Assembly: GCA_023548195.1 (NCBI GenBank)
Contig: JAJHZJ010000061.1
Coordinates: 3,430,297-3,494,296 of the forward strand
From: Bettongia penicillata ogilbyi
Lineage: Eukaryota; Chordata; Mammalia; Diprotodontia; Potoroidae
DNA length: 64,000 nt
Direction of reading: 5' to 3'
The notes beneath the pieces are model-generated. The model saw only the letters and a list, made by a program, of their open reading frames with translations. It was not told the origin of the DNA and searched no databases. The position numbers were made by a program, and so were the translations under genes. This document shows, one piece after another, positions 34,249 to 45,573 of the stretch. The stretch's first letter is position 1, and the number at the start of each line of letters is the position of its first letter.

Positions 34249-34968
34249 CTTGGATTCAGTAATACCATTACTTGATCTATTTCCAAAGATGATTGGGGAA
34301 ATGTCCTGTAATGTTTATAGTACTTATCTTTGTGGTGGTAAAGAACTAGAAATTGCATGGATGCCCACCAATTAGATAATGGCTAAACAAGTAGTATACA
34401 ATTGTGATGGAATACTACTGTGCTATAAGAAATTATGAGCTCAATGGTTTTGGAAAAACTGGAAATACTGGTATGAAATAACAAAGAGCCATATGAGCAG
34501 AACCAAGAGAACATTGTAAACAGTAAAAGCAATACTGTTTTAAGAACAACTTTGAGCAAATACATTATTTTGACTATTGTAAATATCCAAATTAATTATA
34601 AAGGATATACGAAGAAAGACACTATCTGCAGATGGAGAAATAACTGATAAGTAGAAGTATGCATATAATAATTTTACACATGTATGTATACATATATTTA
34701 TGTAGTGTGTGTATATGTGTGTGTATGTGTGTATGTATGTGTGTGTGTGTGTGTGTGTGTGAAATCTATTTGTGTCTAATGGTAGCCATCTCTTGGGTGG
34801 TAGAAGGAAGGAAGAAAAGAAAAGAAATTTACACTATAATTTTGTTATACATTTGAAAGGAATAGTAAATTGTGCATAGTAGATTTGCAGTTTCATATAC
34901 AATCATCTTTTTATTGTACTATGTTATAGAAAAAGCTTGTTTTATTCCATAAATTAAAAAAAATAAAA
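33676..34968 (+). mobile_element. Second L1, internally deleted, nested in the first
   Basis: It begins with an L1 endonuclease-region fragment (33697-33870; a 'VMISDK...IKRDK'-like text), which lies out of order relative to the RT sequence before it, so it is a separate element. It then jumps to an ORF2 3' end (33930-34560: 'ccccaattgataagtggtca', 'tggaatactactgtgctata') and 3' UTR with TG arrays at 34215-34245 and 34704-34761, ending in an A-rich tail at 34945-34968. The host L1 RT resumes right after. Confidence 0.85.
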
Positions 34969-34973
34969 TAAAA

Positions 34974-35353
34974 GTCAACAAGCATTATCTGTGATGGGGG
35001 TAAGCTAAAAGCTTTCTTAACCAGATTAAGGGTGAAGCAATGTTGTCCATTATCACCACTATTATTCAGCTTGTACTAGAAATGCTAACTACAGCAGTAA
35101 GACAAGAAAAAGAAATTGAAGGAATTAGATTAGGCGATGAGAAAACAGAATTATAACTGTTTGCAGATGATAAGATGGTATACTTAAAGAATCCTAGAGA
35201 ATCAATTAAAAGACTAATCGAAACAATTTATAACCTTACCAAAGTTGCAGGATATAAAATAAACCTATGTAAATCATCAGCATCTCTATATATTATCAAC
35301 AAAATCCAGCAGGGAGAGATTGAAAGAGAAATTCCATCAAAAATAATTCTACA
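34974..35353 (+). pseudogene. L1 ORF2 reverse-transcriptase remnant, part 2, with FADD
   Basis: The sequence LFADD (35157-35171) is the RT catalytic box, followed by 'MVYLKNPRESIKRLI' and 'KVAGYKINLCKSSASLY', typical of L1 ORF2. A TAA codon sits just before LFADD. Continuity of the RT text across the nested element shows one original ORF2. Confidence 0.9.
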
Positions 35354-35745
35354 TGGCTAATATGAAGCTATGTTTTGCATGATTTCACATTTATAATTGC
35401 TATCACATCTCTTGCCTTCTCAGAGGGTGAGGAGTGGCAGTAGGAAGGGAGAGAATTCGAAAATCAAAATGTAAAAACAGAATGTTAAAAATAATTAATG
35501 TATTTTAAAAAGAGGTTCAATAGGAAGTGAGTTATTTCAATGAAAAGCTGACCTCTCAAATGAAATGTTTAGTTTGACTTCATGGTATCCATATCAGGTT
35601 TGACATATTTACTTAGAACTGTGTAAATTGCTTACCATATCAGGGAGGGAGTTGAAGAGCTGGGAGAGAATTTGGAACTCAACATTTTTTTAAAAAAATG
35701 AATGTTAAATATTTTTATTTTTTATATGCAATTGAGAAAAATAAA
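35354..35745 (+). mobile_element. Third L1 3' end with extra flanking sequence, nested in ORF2
   Basis: 35358-35505 is an L1 3' UTR. 35510-35627 is not L1 tail but matches the DNA downstream of the host L1 (37011-37136). 35640-35745 is another L1/HAL1-type 3' terminus ('gagagaatttggaactcaac'). Candidate target duplications 'atcaaaaataatt' (about 35337) and 'atcaaataagataa' (about 35756) flank it. Confidence 0.7.
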
Positions 35746-35754
35746 ATATTATTT

Positions 35755-36790
35755 AGATCAAATAAGATAACTGTAGACAATGTAAAATAATTGGGTGTCT
35801 ACCTGTCAAGACAAACTCAGGAACTATATGAATGCAAATACAAAACACTTTTCATACAATTTAAAACACATCTAAACAATTGGAAAAATATTAATTCCTT
35901 ATGGGTATCTTGAGCCTATAAAAAATTATAATTCTACCTAAATTGACTTATTCAGAGTTGTACCAATCAAAGCCCCAAAAATATTTTATAGAGATAGAAA
36001 ATAAATAACAAAATTTGTCTAGAAGAATAAATGGTCAAGAAAAGCAAGGGAATTAAATTAATAAAGATATGAATCATTCCCCAATTGATAAATAGTCTAA
36101 CGATATGAATAGACACTTTTCAGAAGAAGGAATCAAAGCTCTCTACAATTACATGAAATAATTCTCTAAATTATATTGATTAGAGAAATACAAATGAACT
36201 CCAAGGTACCATCTCACACCTGTTAGACAGGCTAATATGACAGGAACAGAAAATGACAGATAGTGGGAATATAGAAAAATTGGGACATTAACTCACTCTT
36301 GCTTGAGTTGGGAATTATTCCAATCATTATTAGAACATTTTGGAACTATACCCTAAACTGTGCATCCCTTTGACTCAGCAATACCACTACTAGGACTATA
36401 TCCCAAAGAGATCAAAGAAAAATGGAAAGGACATCTACATACAAAAGGGTCCACAGCAATTCTTTTTATAGTGTTAGAAAATTGAAAATTGATGGGGTAC
36501 CTATTTATTGAGAAATAACCGAACAAATTTTGGTATGTGATTGTGATAGAATACTATTGTGCTATAAGAAATGATGAACTCAATGATTTCATAAAAACCT
36601 GGAAAGACTTATATGAACTGATACAAATGGGAGTGAGCAGAACCAGAACAGCATACATAGTAAAAGCAATATTGTATAATGATCAACTGTGAATGACTTA
36701 GCTATTCTGATTAATATAATGATCTAAGATAATTCCAAAGGACTCATGATGAAAAAGGCTATCAATCTCCAAAAAGAGATCTGATGGAGT
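35755..36790 (+). pseudogene. L1 ORF2 C-terminal remnant
   Basis: 35785-36050 translates to a broken 'GVYLSRQTQELYE..YKTLF' and 'NNWKNIN' text of ORF2. 36063-36610 carries the terminal region including 'tatcccaaagagatcaaaga' and the DNA coding for WWNTIVL-type sequence ('tactattgtgctataagaaa'). Confidence 0.85.
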
Positions 36791-37000
36791 CTGAGTGCGG
36801 ATTGAAACATAATTTTTTTCACTTTATTTTTTTTCTTTTTTTGAGACATGACTAACATGGAACTATATTTTGCATGATTTCACATTTATAAGTGATATCA
36901 CATCTTGCCTTGTCAATGGATAAGGAGGGTGGCAGGAGGGAAGGAGAGAATTTGGAAATCAAAATGGAAAAATGTTAAAAATAAATAAATAATAAATTTA

Positions 37001-37624
37001 TTTTTATATAATGTTCTGCAGAAAGTGAGTTGTTATTCCAACAAAAAGCTGGCCTCTCAACTGAGAGACTATTTAGTTTGACTTTATGGAGTCTATATCC
37101 CTTCAGGTCTGACATATTTACTTAGAGTTGAGTAAAAAATGATTTCTTGTTTCTGGACAGCACTGGGTATGGGAGATTAACCATGAAATATCAGATCCTT
37201 AGCTCTTTCAATGTGGGCACCATGAAAGATTTTCTGATATGATATTTGATTGCCACTCATTACTGTGAAGGCTTTCTGTTGCCTGTGCCAATATAAATGT
37301 GATAGGGTGACTCCAAGCTCAGCTTTGAAAATTTACATGTACTGCCACACATAAATACTGTTTTTGTCTTTGTGAAAGGGCTTTGGAATGAATACATAAA
37401 ATGCTATATTGATGTAAAGGCCTTGAAAAAACACACACATTCCATTTTGATTTTTTGCTTGTTCATATTGACAAAAATACTTCAATGAATCTGTGATCTT
37501 ACTGCTGGAAGTACTCCATAAAAGTCCTACTCCAAGGACTCTTCATCTTTGGGTAGAGAAAGAGAAAACAAGAGTGAAAACTAAAGGTTACTTTCTAGTA
37601 CTTTGAGATTCCAGGAGCATTTTA
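37001..37624. other. 3' flank of the L1; duplicated in part at 35510-35627
   Basis: 37011-37136 repeats the non-L1 part of the nested element at 35510-35627 ('aaagctggcctctcaactga' against 'aaagctgacctctcaaatga'). The rest is unassigned. No gene is seen. Confidence 0.6.
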
Positions 37625-38045
37625 ACAGATGCTGAATAATAAGAGTTGCTATTTCTGGTGAAGCAGACTAAACCTAGCCTCCAGACAAGCTGGCTTCAAG
37701 TACCTCCTCTGATACCTAGTAGATACATGTCTTTAAATATCATTTAACCTCTCTGAAAATTGGTTCCCTCACTGGTGAAATGGTGATAACAATCCCTTGT
37801 GCTATCCATTTCACAGGAATATTGTGAAGAGAGTGTTTTCCTGTTCCTAAAAGCTCGATAAAAATGTCACCTATCATTATTATTGCATTTTTATTTTGTC
37901 ATATCATTTTGTTTATAGTACCCTTCACTACATTTGTAGAATACCAATTTACTGAACATCTATTAAGCACTCGAAATATTTAGATTGCTGTGCTGGATGC
38001 TGAAGAGATAAGACAGTCTTGGTTGTCAAGGAGCCTATTATATAT
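37625..38045 (+). repeat. Degraded MIR (37625-37890) and L2-type fragment (37925-38045)
   Basis: MIR blocks: 'acctctctgaaaattggttcc', 'ctcactggtgaaatggtgat' and a 'cacaggaatattgtgaagag' tail. The L2-type piece has 'actgaacatctattaagcac' and 'ggttgtcaaggagcctatta'. Confidence 0.55.
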
Positions 38046-38149
38046 ATTACTTGCGGATCTGAATGGAAACTCTGTGTTTATATGAATGAGGCTTTTCTTG
38101 TGACTTTTCACTATCTCTTTGGTTCATGCTTTCACCTAGGATTTCCTTT

Positions 38150-38366
38150 AGGATGAAATTTCTTAACTGTTTTTTTTTATCAATCCTTTGGGAAGTCTGG
38201 TAAAGATTATTTATGCTTTCACAGAATCATGCCTTTAAATTAAATAAAATATATAAATTCATAAAAATAAAATGGGATCATAAAGGAAGCCAATTATTTT
38301 AAAATAAAGATATAAACATAATTTTAAAAATAAGTCTATGGACCCAGGTTTAGAAACCCTCACCTA
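38150..38366 (+). mobile_element. hAT-type MITE, copy 1
   Basis: 'gaatcatgcctttaaattaaat', 'ggatcataaaggaagccaatt' and 'ctatggacccaggtttagaa' align in order with copies at 38705 and 60621. The ends approximate CAG..GTTCTTAACC / GGTTAAGAACCCCTG terminal inverted repeats, typical of hAT elements; here they are decayed. Confidence 0.55.
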
Positions 38367-38704
38367 GGAAGATCAGAATTCTCCCTCCCTTGCTCAGAAA
38401 TATCCCTGGGAGCTCAAGAATTTGGCACATGTCTAGGTCTCCACAAAACTCATCTCTGATGCAGGCTCTTGGGCAATGGTATAAAGAATCTCCAGAAAAC
38501 CATTCTCATTACTACTTGGTTCTAACTGTTGAATGGTTTCTTATTTTCTCTTCTGTGTCACATTCTTTTACCTTCCAAAGTCCCGGCACTAGTTAGGATT
38601 CTCTTTTGTCTTGATTGGTAATTTTTGTCCTTGTTTTTACTTTCAAGCCCATCCTCCATTTCCTCTCCCCCAAGAAACTCTTCATTCTCCCTGAATTTCT
38701 AGGT
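38367..38704. other. No gene seen
   Basis: The region 38390-38600 includes 'gttgaatggtttcttattttct' text that may be L2-derived. No coding frame is supported. Confidence 0.4.
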
Positions 38705-38885
38705 TAGGATTTTTTTTTGACTTTCATTGTGTCATGGATTCCTCTGGGAGTGTGGTGAACCTATGCACTCCTCAGAATAATGTTTTTAAATACATAAAAT
38801 AAAGACAATGAAAGTTGATTCTATTGCAATAAAGATGTATTTTTTTCCTCACCCAAACTCATGGATTCCCAGAAATCTATTCATG
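38705..38885 (+). mobile_element. hAT-type MITE, copy 2
   Basis: 'cattgtgtcatggattcctct', 'gggagtgtggtgaacctatg' and 'tcagaataatgtttttaaat' match copy 3 (60621-60798) block by block. Confidence 0.6.
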
Positions 38886-39892
38886 GACCCCTTAGGGGAT
38901 GTCTCTGGTCCCCCGATTCCTCTTCTAGTGCACAGAGGGAATTTCGACAATCCCCTTTATTGTCATTTATGGGAAGGACATCCTTCTTACTTTGAAAATA
39001 GATAATGGTTTCTTGGCCATGATAGAAAAGCAAGCACTATATACTCTGTGTGGGTCATTGCAAATTTTTTCTTGCCTTCCGTCCTCAGTCTTGAGGCATC
39101 TGCTTCTCTTATCAGTACTGCCTCCCATTGTGAACTACTGTGGCAAACTGACTATTGATCCCAATTTGTTGCGGGCTTCTGGCTGTGATTTTATTTATGT
39201 ATGGCAATGTTCCTGCCTTTCTTTGAGAAATGAGACTAGCTTGCTCAACGGCATTTTATTGGCAATTGCCAGCTTCCTGAGTCTTTTCTATAGTGGGTAA
39301 ATGCAAGCCTTGTATTTTGGTTTGAGATTGAAGTAACCATTTGATAACTTTGCCCTTTGTATCTGCAGTACTATTCCTGCAGTCAACCTACAGCCTTCTG
39401 TTAGAGTCTAGAGCCAATAAGTCCTCAGGCATCTATTATTTATGAAGTGTTCATAAGGTGCACAGTACTCTACTCGGCAATTGAGATAGGTTTTTACAAA
39501 ATTAAACACAGTTCTTTTCAACAGAGGCTATGTCTACCCAAAATTTAAAGGTGGCCTAGTGGAAAACTCAGATAAAATAAGTTATTTGATATTACTAGGC
39601 AAAAAATAAACTCCCCAAAGCCCAATCCCCAGCCAAAACCCTACCTAATTTCTTTACTGATTCAACTTTTTAAGAAATGCTGAATTCAGCCAATCTTCGA
39701 TTAAAATTCTAATGAATCACATTGAGTTTTTAATCAACTAGAATCCTTTAGTCTTTTTTTTTTCACATGAACAACTGTTTAGTCACATCTCCCTTATCCT
39801 ATATTTATGAATTTGTCTTTGGTTGAAGGTTGTATGTGTATGATGCATTTGCTTAAAATTGGAACATGAGCTTCATTAATCAAGTTATACTG
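38886..39892. other. No gene supported; 102-codon chance ORF
   Basis: 38992-39300 is open on the plus strand, with Leu/Ser-rich, hydrophobic-looking text. It has no ATG context, no splice sites that I can identify and no known motif. The remainder is AT-rich. Confidence 0.4.
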
Positions 39893-40080
39893 GAACAGTA
39901 TAGAACAGGGAGTCAGTAAGCCTGGGTTCAAGTCTTAGCCCTTCCATTTACTTGCTGTGTGTCCTTACCTCACTGAGCCTCAAGGAGGTAATGAAACTTA
40001 TGCCATGTCACCCATAGGATTAAATGAGATAATATATATATATATATATATATAAAACATTCTGTAAACTGCCAAAAAAT
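39893..40080 (+). repeat. MIR-type SINE with (TA)n insertion
   Basis: 'gggagtcagtaagcctgggt', 'tcaagtcttagcccttccat' and 'ttaaatgagataatatatat' are followed by a (TA)n array at 40031-40054, then the MIR tail 'aaacattctgtaaactgcc'. Confidence 0.75.
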
Positions 40081-40482
40081 GTTGTCACTTATACCCTCTC
40101 TTTCCTTCTGTTCCTCCTACTTATTTGGAAATTTATCATGGCATGGAATGACCCTGGCTTCTCAAAGTCTGAGCTAGCAGAGCCTAAGCTCTGTGACCTA
40201 GAATGTGTGATAGAAGACCAGTCAGGCTAAGTGTGGACAGGATCATCATCAAAAAGTTGGCTATCAGACAATACAGGCTGTGATCACATGACATGCAATC
40301 CATAAAATAATGAGCTTCAGTTTCTCCTCCCCCTTCTTCCAACCACACCTAGTACTCATCTTTTTGAGACCCAGGAAAGTTGTGAAATAAAAGAGAAGGG
40401 GAAAGAAAAGGGAGCAGAGAGCTAAATACCACTTGTCCTCAAAATCATCTGCCAATATTAATTTAGTGTTTAGTATCCTTAA
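40081..40482. other. No gene seen
   Basis: Unassigned; the antisense 80-codon frame at 40264-40506 shows no motif. Confidence 0.4.
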
Positions 40483-41845
40483 TGTATAGCTTGTCCAATG
40501 ATACAAGGACTAGACTAAACTATATCCATATTGACATTCTCACTCTAAATGAAACCAGAAGTCATAACTTAATAGAATTGTCCTCAAAGGCAGTGCCAGA
40601 GTTGATTTCATTTATTGACCAAAAGTCACAAGGACCATCAAATGCTTGGTCATTTAGTTATCTCATTTTTCTGGGCTCACAGTAGGCATAAACAGACTAG
40701 ACTACTATAAAGATCATGGCAGCTTATGTGGCAATATTCATTAAAGAAAATGAAGTAGAAAAGTTTTACTCATGAGTCTCTAAATTAATCCATAATTTTA
40801 TTCTTGATGACTTCAAAATGATACTGGATCAAGGGGACAGGGGCAGAAATTATTTCAAAACTATGGTTGACAGAAAAAGACCAAAAGCTTGTCAAGTACT
40901 CAGAAAACTTTGTCATTATTTTTTGACACCTTGTTTGAAATGACAGTTTCTTCCATTTCCTTCAAGAGTAAAGTTGAAAGGTGCAAGACTTGGCAAAAAC
41001 ATAACGAAATAAAAAAGGAAATTGACTGTGTCTTTACAAAGAAGAAGCAACTGATTAGAGATGTAGCAGTAATTTTGGATTTAGTTCTTTGTACAGTAAG
41101 ATCATCAGCTGGACAGAGCAAAGATCAAAGTGAACATCAAAGTAAAGAATTAAAGATGAGGAGATACTGTGTGCAATTAAAGCAGCTTCAACGGGACTTT
41201 TATAAACTTAACCAAGAATCAAGTTGTTGACTCAGAACAAAAGACTGTTACCATATGGTGTGAAATGGTTTCTGTGATGAGTATTCTCAGAAAACTTCTT
41301 ACTGGCAAACATTTGACTTCTTTCCTAGGCAAAGAAATGTAATAGGCAAAGGTGATACAGGTATTGAGTAAAAACCTAGCTGCAAAGCATGACAGAAAGA
41401 TAGAAGAATGGGACCTATGGTCTCATAAATTACTGAGAATCAGTTGAGAATATGATCCTGTGGATACTTTAGACTGAGATTCACTCAAGCCATATTATAG
41501 GAACAATTGTCAATAAAACCAGAAAGAAGTTAAACAGGTTTGATGTGGAACAGATATACTACTGTCTCACAATTTGGTCTGTCTACTTGTGTTGCCAATG
41601 TATACTATAATGAAACTGTAATGACTTCAGAAAGTGAAATCAGATAGAAGAACCAAATCTCACCAAGTAGGCACAGAAGAATTTTCTGCTGGAGCTAATA
41701 CAATTTTAAAGGCACTTAGAGATCTTGAGATTTGATCTTTAAGAAGTGATGATTACAAAAGAATGGAAAAAAGATTTCAAGTAGTATTTTTACTGAAAAA
41801 AAAAAGTGATCAAGAAGACATTCTTACTTCCTTAACTCTAGCAAA
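40483..41845 (+). mobile_element. RTE-clade LINE remnant (endonuclease to start of RT)
   Basis: RTE elements encode an AP-like endonuclease and a reverse transcriptase. Here 40520-40620 reads 'IDILTLNETRSHNLIELSSK', matching the RTE endonuclease NETR block. The frame 40889-41230 carries 'CKTWQKHNEIKKEIDCVFTKK' and 'RDVAVILDLVLCT', the RTE 'W.SPNG..NEIDFILT..K..V.DV.V' block. 41755-41840 reads 'KEWKK...VFLLKKKSDQEDI', the start of the RTE RT. Middle parts are frameshifted and deleted. The 113-codon frame inside is therefore LINE-derived, not a host gene. Confidence 0.8.
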
Positions 41846-43504
41846 TCTTTAAGAATGGTCTATGTGGGCATTTTGCCTCAAGCAACTAGTTGCTTCCGTC
41901 TTACTTCTAATTACCAAAATAATTACTTCTGTGTATTGTTCCACCAAAATTTGGCCATCTTGGGCCATCATAATCCGTACAATTCAGGATTCTCAGCCAT
42001 AGCCTCAGCTTATGCCTATTCCTGTCCCAATATGCTTCAATCCTACTCCTGGGGACAGGGCAAGTGGGAGGAAATACTACAAATCCCAAACTGTTCATTA
42101 CTATAAAAATCTATCTCTTTGCCATCATTAACCTCCCAGGATCTGCAAGACATGGAACACACTGCCATCAGAAGAGCTGATACTGTAATCAATTTAAAAT
42201 GCAATGGGAAGATGCAAAATTTGTTATTTCAGCTACCATATATATTATATATCAGGAACTGTAGTGTACAAATACAAAAAATTAAACAACTCCTGCCTTA
42301 AGAAATTTATATTCTATTAAGATAGGGTTTATAAATACATTGTCATAATTGGGGAAAGAATTACTGGTAGCAGGTTTAATTAAGATAGGGTTTGGGTAGG
42401 AGGTGGCCTTTGCATAGTAGGTGTTAGCTGTCTATAGCATGTTACCAATGATGAATTTTATAGAAGTGAACAGAATAAGGTATCAAGAAGAACTAAAGGA
42501 ACAGAGTCTCTACTTTGCCCCATCAAGGAAGAATGAAAGACATTAGTAGAACAATTAGATTGGTACCAGTAACCTTGAGATACAAAAAGATCAGGAGGAA
42601 GGTGTCCTGTATGCTGGGTATAACCTTTAAAAACAGTTATGGTAAAGCATGAATAAGAATAACACATTATTGGAAATGGTGAAGGACCCTGAGAGAAATG
42701 ATTTTTAATAACCAATGATTTGGGGAGATCCAGAGCACTCCTTTTCTAAAGTCATCATTTCAAAAGCTCAGTTTCTGAAGGTTGAACTAGCTTTCTCCTC
42801 AGTCTTGGTCAGAACCCACTCAACTTTACAAGGAGTCTTTAATCTAAGGTGAATTCCTGTCTATCATGTTCTACTCAATCAAGTTTGGGTGGAATTAGAT
42901 CCTTTGTCTAGATTTCCAATGCTGGGGATGGTATGGGTGTAGAGATAGTCCCTTTGTCCAAGAGTGACATGATGTCCCTCTATCAGTCCTTCATTGGAGT
43001 AAGTCATCTTCTCATTGTAATATTTGTTTTCTCATTGTTAATCAGTCAGAGTTGATATTCTCAGGAACACTCACTCTTTCAAGGGCATAAAAACTCTGAA
43101 CCCACAACCATGAGAGATCCTTGTCATTCAAGAGTCCGACTGACCTCTTTTATTAATAAAATGCTAGAATTATTAATAAAATGACTAACCAGAAATTATG
43201 TCTCTTGAATTTTTAAAATGTCACAAACTATAGTATTTATTGGTTTAAGGAAAGTCCACCAAAGTAATAACAAGTCTTTAAAAGTATGAAAGTAAGATGT
43301 TTTGCTCGTGTTGGCACAGCTAAAAAAAGAGGTGCAAACTGACCAAATGTTATCTGAACCACTGATACATGTCAATATGATATAAATTATAAACTTAATT
43401 TGAGTAAGTGGTAGTATGAAGATCTATGTTTGGCTAAACTACTGAGCTAAACTTAGCAAATAATTATCAATTTCTGAAAGGCAATGTGGCAAAGTTAAGT
43501 GTCA
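41846..43504. other. No gene seen; one L2-type fragment
   Basis: 42215-42320 holds a decayed L2-type block ('tatcaggaactgtagtgtac', 'aactcctgccttaagaaatt'). The 83-codon frame 41855-42106 follows the RTE remnant directly but does not read as RT. Nothing else is assigned. Confidence 0.4.
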
Positions 43505-43742
43505 GAATTGGAATAAGTATAATAGCTGGAATTTATACATTACTTTAAAGTTTTCAAAGCACTTCACATCTGATATCTCATTTGACCTTTACAGCAACCT
43601 GGGGAGGTAGGTCCTGTCATTATCTTCATTTTACAGAGGACTAAATAGAGTCTGAGAGAGGTCAAGGTTTACCCAGAATCAAACTGCATTTGAGGCAGGA
43701 TTTGAATTCAAATTTTCCTGCCTCCAAGTTATTCTATGCACT
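43505..43742 (-). repeat. MIR-type SINE
   Basis: Near full-length antisense: 'cacttcacatctgatatctc', 'tttacagcaacctggggagg', 'cattttacagaggactaaat' and 'ggatttgaattcaaattttc'. Confidence 0.85.
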
Positions 43743-43744
43743 GT

Positions 43745-43965
43745 TCCAGCTTGCTGCCAAGCAACTCAGATGGCTTGGGTTTCAGTCCAGATGTTCTCTG
43801 TACTAGTTATATGACCTTGTGCAATCACTTAACCTATGTGAGGTCTAGTTTCCTCTATGAAGTGGAAATGATATTGTTTGCACTAGTTACCCCATGGATT
43901 TGTTTTGAGGGTCATTTGAGACAAATCCTTTATCACTATAAATTGTAAAATATATGTGAGTGGTT
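43745..43965 (+). repeat. MIR-type SINE, head-to-head with the previous copy
   Basis: Sense: 'gggtttcagtccagatgttc', 'ctagttatatgaccttgtgc', 'gtttcctctatgaagtggaa' and 'gaggg.catttgagacaaat'. Together with 43505-43742 it makes an imperfect inverted repeat. Confidence 0.75.
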
Positions 43966-44494
43966 ATTCTAAAATGAGGCCTGGAGCATTGGTAACTATG
44001 TTCACCAATAAGTATTGTTGGAAAATATTTGTAAAGTGCATCATAAATTTAGAAAAATAAATAAGTTCCTTAACTTCACCCAGATGTCCACTCTGGCCAT
44101 CTTGCCATTTGTCCTGAGGCTGAACCACAGCTTGGGTGACCCCTCGCTAGGGAAGTTAATCTACGAATCTTTTGAACTTCTGCCCAAGGGATTGAACTGT
44201 TCTGATTGTTGAATGAATGCACAAACTTATATAGCCCACTAGTTCTAGCTGGCCCCAGGTGAGAACATACTTCCTATTCCATCCAGCCTGGCCATCTTTT
44301 TTTTTCAGCTGTCTGTCCCGCCACCATATGCATTTACTCTCCCTTCCCTTTCTATTCTTTCTATTTCTTCCTCTGTACAGAATAATCATATCAATACTTC
44401 CATTATTTCTGGAAAGGCTAAACATGAGAACACTTCTCCCTTATATCTGTGTTCCCCTTGTCTTACATTGGGGATTAAGGTTGTTATTATTGTT
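43966..44494. other. No gene seen
   Basis: The plus frame 44259-44537 (92 codons) is Leu/Phe-rich and runs into a MAR1-like SINE; I regard it as chance. Confidence 0.4.
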
Positions 44495-44722
44495 ATTGTT
44501 TGGTTTGGTTATTTCAGTTTTGTGCAATTCTTTATGACCCCATTTGGTGTTCACTTGGCAAAGATAATGGAGTGGTTTGCTATTTCCTTCTGCAGCTCGC
44601 TTTATACATGACAAAACTGAGGCCTAGGGTCACATAGCTAACAAGTGCCTGAGGCCAGATTTTGACTCATGCAGTTGTACTCATACAGTATCCACTGAGC
44701 CACCTAGCTACCCCTAGCGACT
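44495..44722 (-). repeat. MAR1-like SINE
   Basis: 'gaccccatttggtgttcact', 'tggcaaagataatggagtgg', 'cctagggtcacatagctaac' and 'agtatccactgagccaccta' in antisense; near full length. Confidence 0.85.
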
Positions 44723-44724
44723 GA

Positions 44725-44825
44725 GTTACTTGAAAACAAAGACTGTTTTGCTTTCTATTGGTATTCCTAGCGTTTAAAATAGTGCTTGGGCACTAGTAAG
44801 TACTTAATAAATGCTTTCTTCATTT
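44725..44825 (+). repeat. L2 LINE 3' terminus
   Basis: 'gttacttgaaaacaaagact', 'ggtattcctagcgtttaaaa' and 'agtacttaataaatgctttc'. Confidence 0.65.
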
Positions 44826-45075
44826 ATTATCTCTATAATCTCATCTGCAGGGAATTTCCTACAGTGGTACAGATTGTAATCCATTTATGACTTCTCATCC
44901 TGTGGCCTCATCCATATCTATATTCTCCCATAAACCCATCATAAAGAGTTTACCCAATATCCTGGGCACTTTTCTGAAGGTCTATTTATTATAGGAGTAC
45001 CAGCGCATCACTCAGGTTGGCCATGTCTTATCTCTCTCATTCTTACTACATGACCAGACCAGCTCCTCTTCCAAT

Positions 45076-45081
45076 CATGTA
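45076..45081. repeat. Target-site duplication CATGTA, left
   Basis: CATGTA precedes the TG start of the LTR and recurs at 45574-45579 right after its CA end. Confidence 0.75.
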
Positions 45082-45573
45082 TGAATGGAATGAAATTAGT
45101 GAAGACTTCTCAGTGCTTAACAAAAGGCTTTCAGTAGATGGTTAGGTCTAAGTTTCAGTTTCCCAGAAATCATATCCCAGAAATCAACATAATAGAACTC
45201 CCCTTGGGTTGCCTTCATAACCCTCCCCTCCTTACCCCCTTGGGTTGCCATATCAGTATAACACAACCTTGCCTTGGGTTACCACATCAACATCTACATC
45301 AACATAATGCCCATTGGTTATTCACAGGGTAGGCCGTCATGTTTAGATTGTGAGCCTGCCTTCCAGCCAATGAGAGTAAAAGGTCAATGGTCAGGGGGAT
45401 CTGTGTTAGGGCTATATAATCTCTAGTCTTGCCATCTGTAATTGCCTCACTCTCCTGATTACTTATTATAGAGCAGATGCCCTTTCTTGCCAGATTGTAA
45501 TGAAATCTTGCTGCTTTGCTTCTACCTTGAGACGTCTCTGATTTACATTTGGGTTAGTGGTCTTGGACTCGCA
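45082..45573 (+). mobile_element. Solo LTR of an endogenous retrovirus, 492 bp
   Basis: It starts TGAATGG, ends ACTCGCA (TG...CA), and is flanked by the 6-bp duplication CATGTA. Internal promoter layout: CCAAT at 45367-45371, TATATAA at 45413-45419, then AATGAA (45499-45504) where an AATAAA signal is expected, followed by a 'tcttgctgctttgcttct' U5-like stretch. No internal retroviral genes are attached, so recombination between two LTRs probably removed the provirus. A 6-bp duplication is usual for class II (ERVK-like) elements, but family identity is not proven. Confidence 0.85.
45413..45419 (+). promoter_or_regulatory. TATA box of the solo LTR
   Basis: TATATAA lies 42 bases after the CCAAT box end (45371) and 80 bases before the degenerate polyadenylation signal, the spacing expected at a U3/R boundary. 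Confidence 0.65.

Larger units (their letters stand above)
30455..37000 (+). mobile_element. L1 LINE, near full-length but dead, with nested L1 insertions
   Basis: The 5' end 'agagccaagatggtagag' is the metatherian L1/HAL1 5' UTR start (also antisense at about 57460). Order: 5' UTR with tandem units (30807-31080), ORF1 remnant (31330-32345), inter-ORF region, then ORF2 from about 32829 with an internal endonuclease deletion near 32955. The reverse-transcriptase segment 33000-33675 is interrupted by a second L1 (33676-34968), resumes at 34974-35353 with the FADD motif, is interrupted again (35354-35745), and resumes at 35755 through the ORF2 C-terminus to an A-rich tail at 36976-37000. About 1 kb of ORF2 is missing near 36050. 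Stops and frameshifts are everywhere. Confidence 0.9.

Noticed and set aside
40889..41230. 113-codon plus-strand ORF as a candidate novel gene
   Set aside because: The text matches the RTE endonuclease region in order and is flanked by further RTE sequence in other frames.
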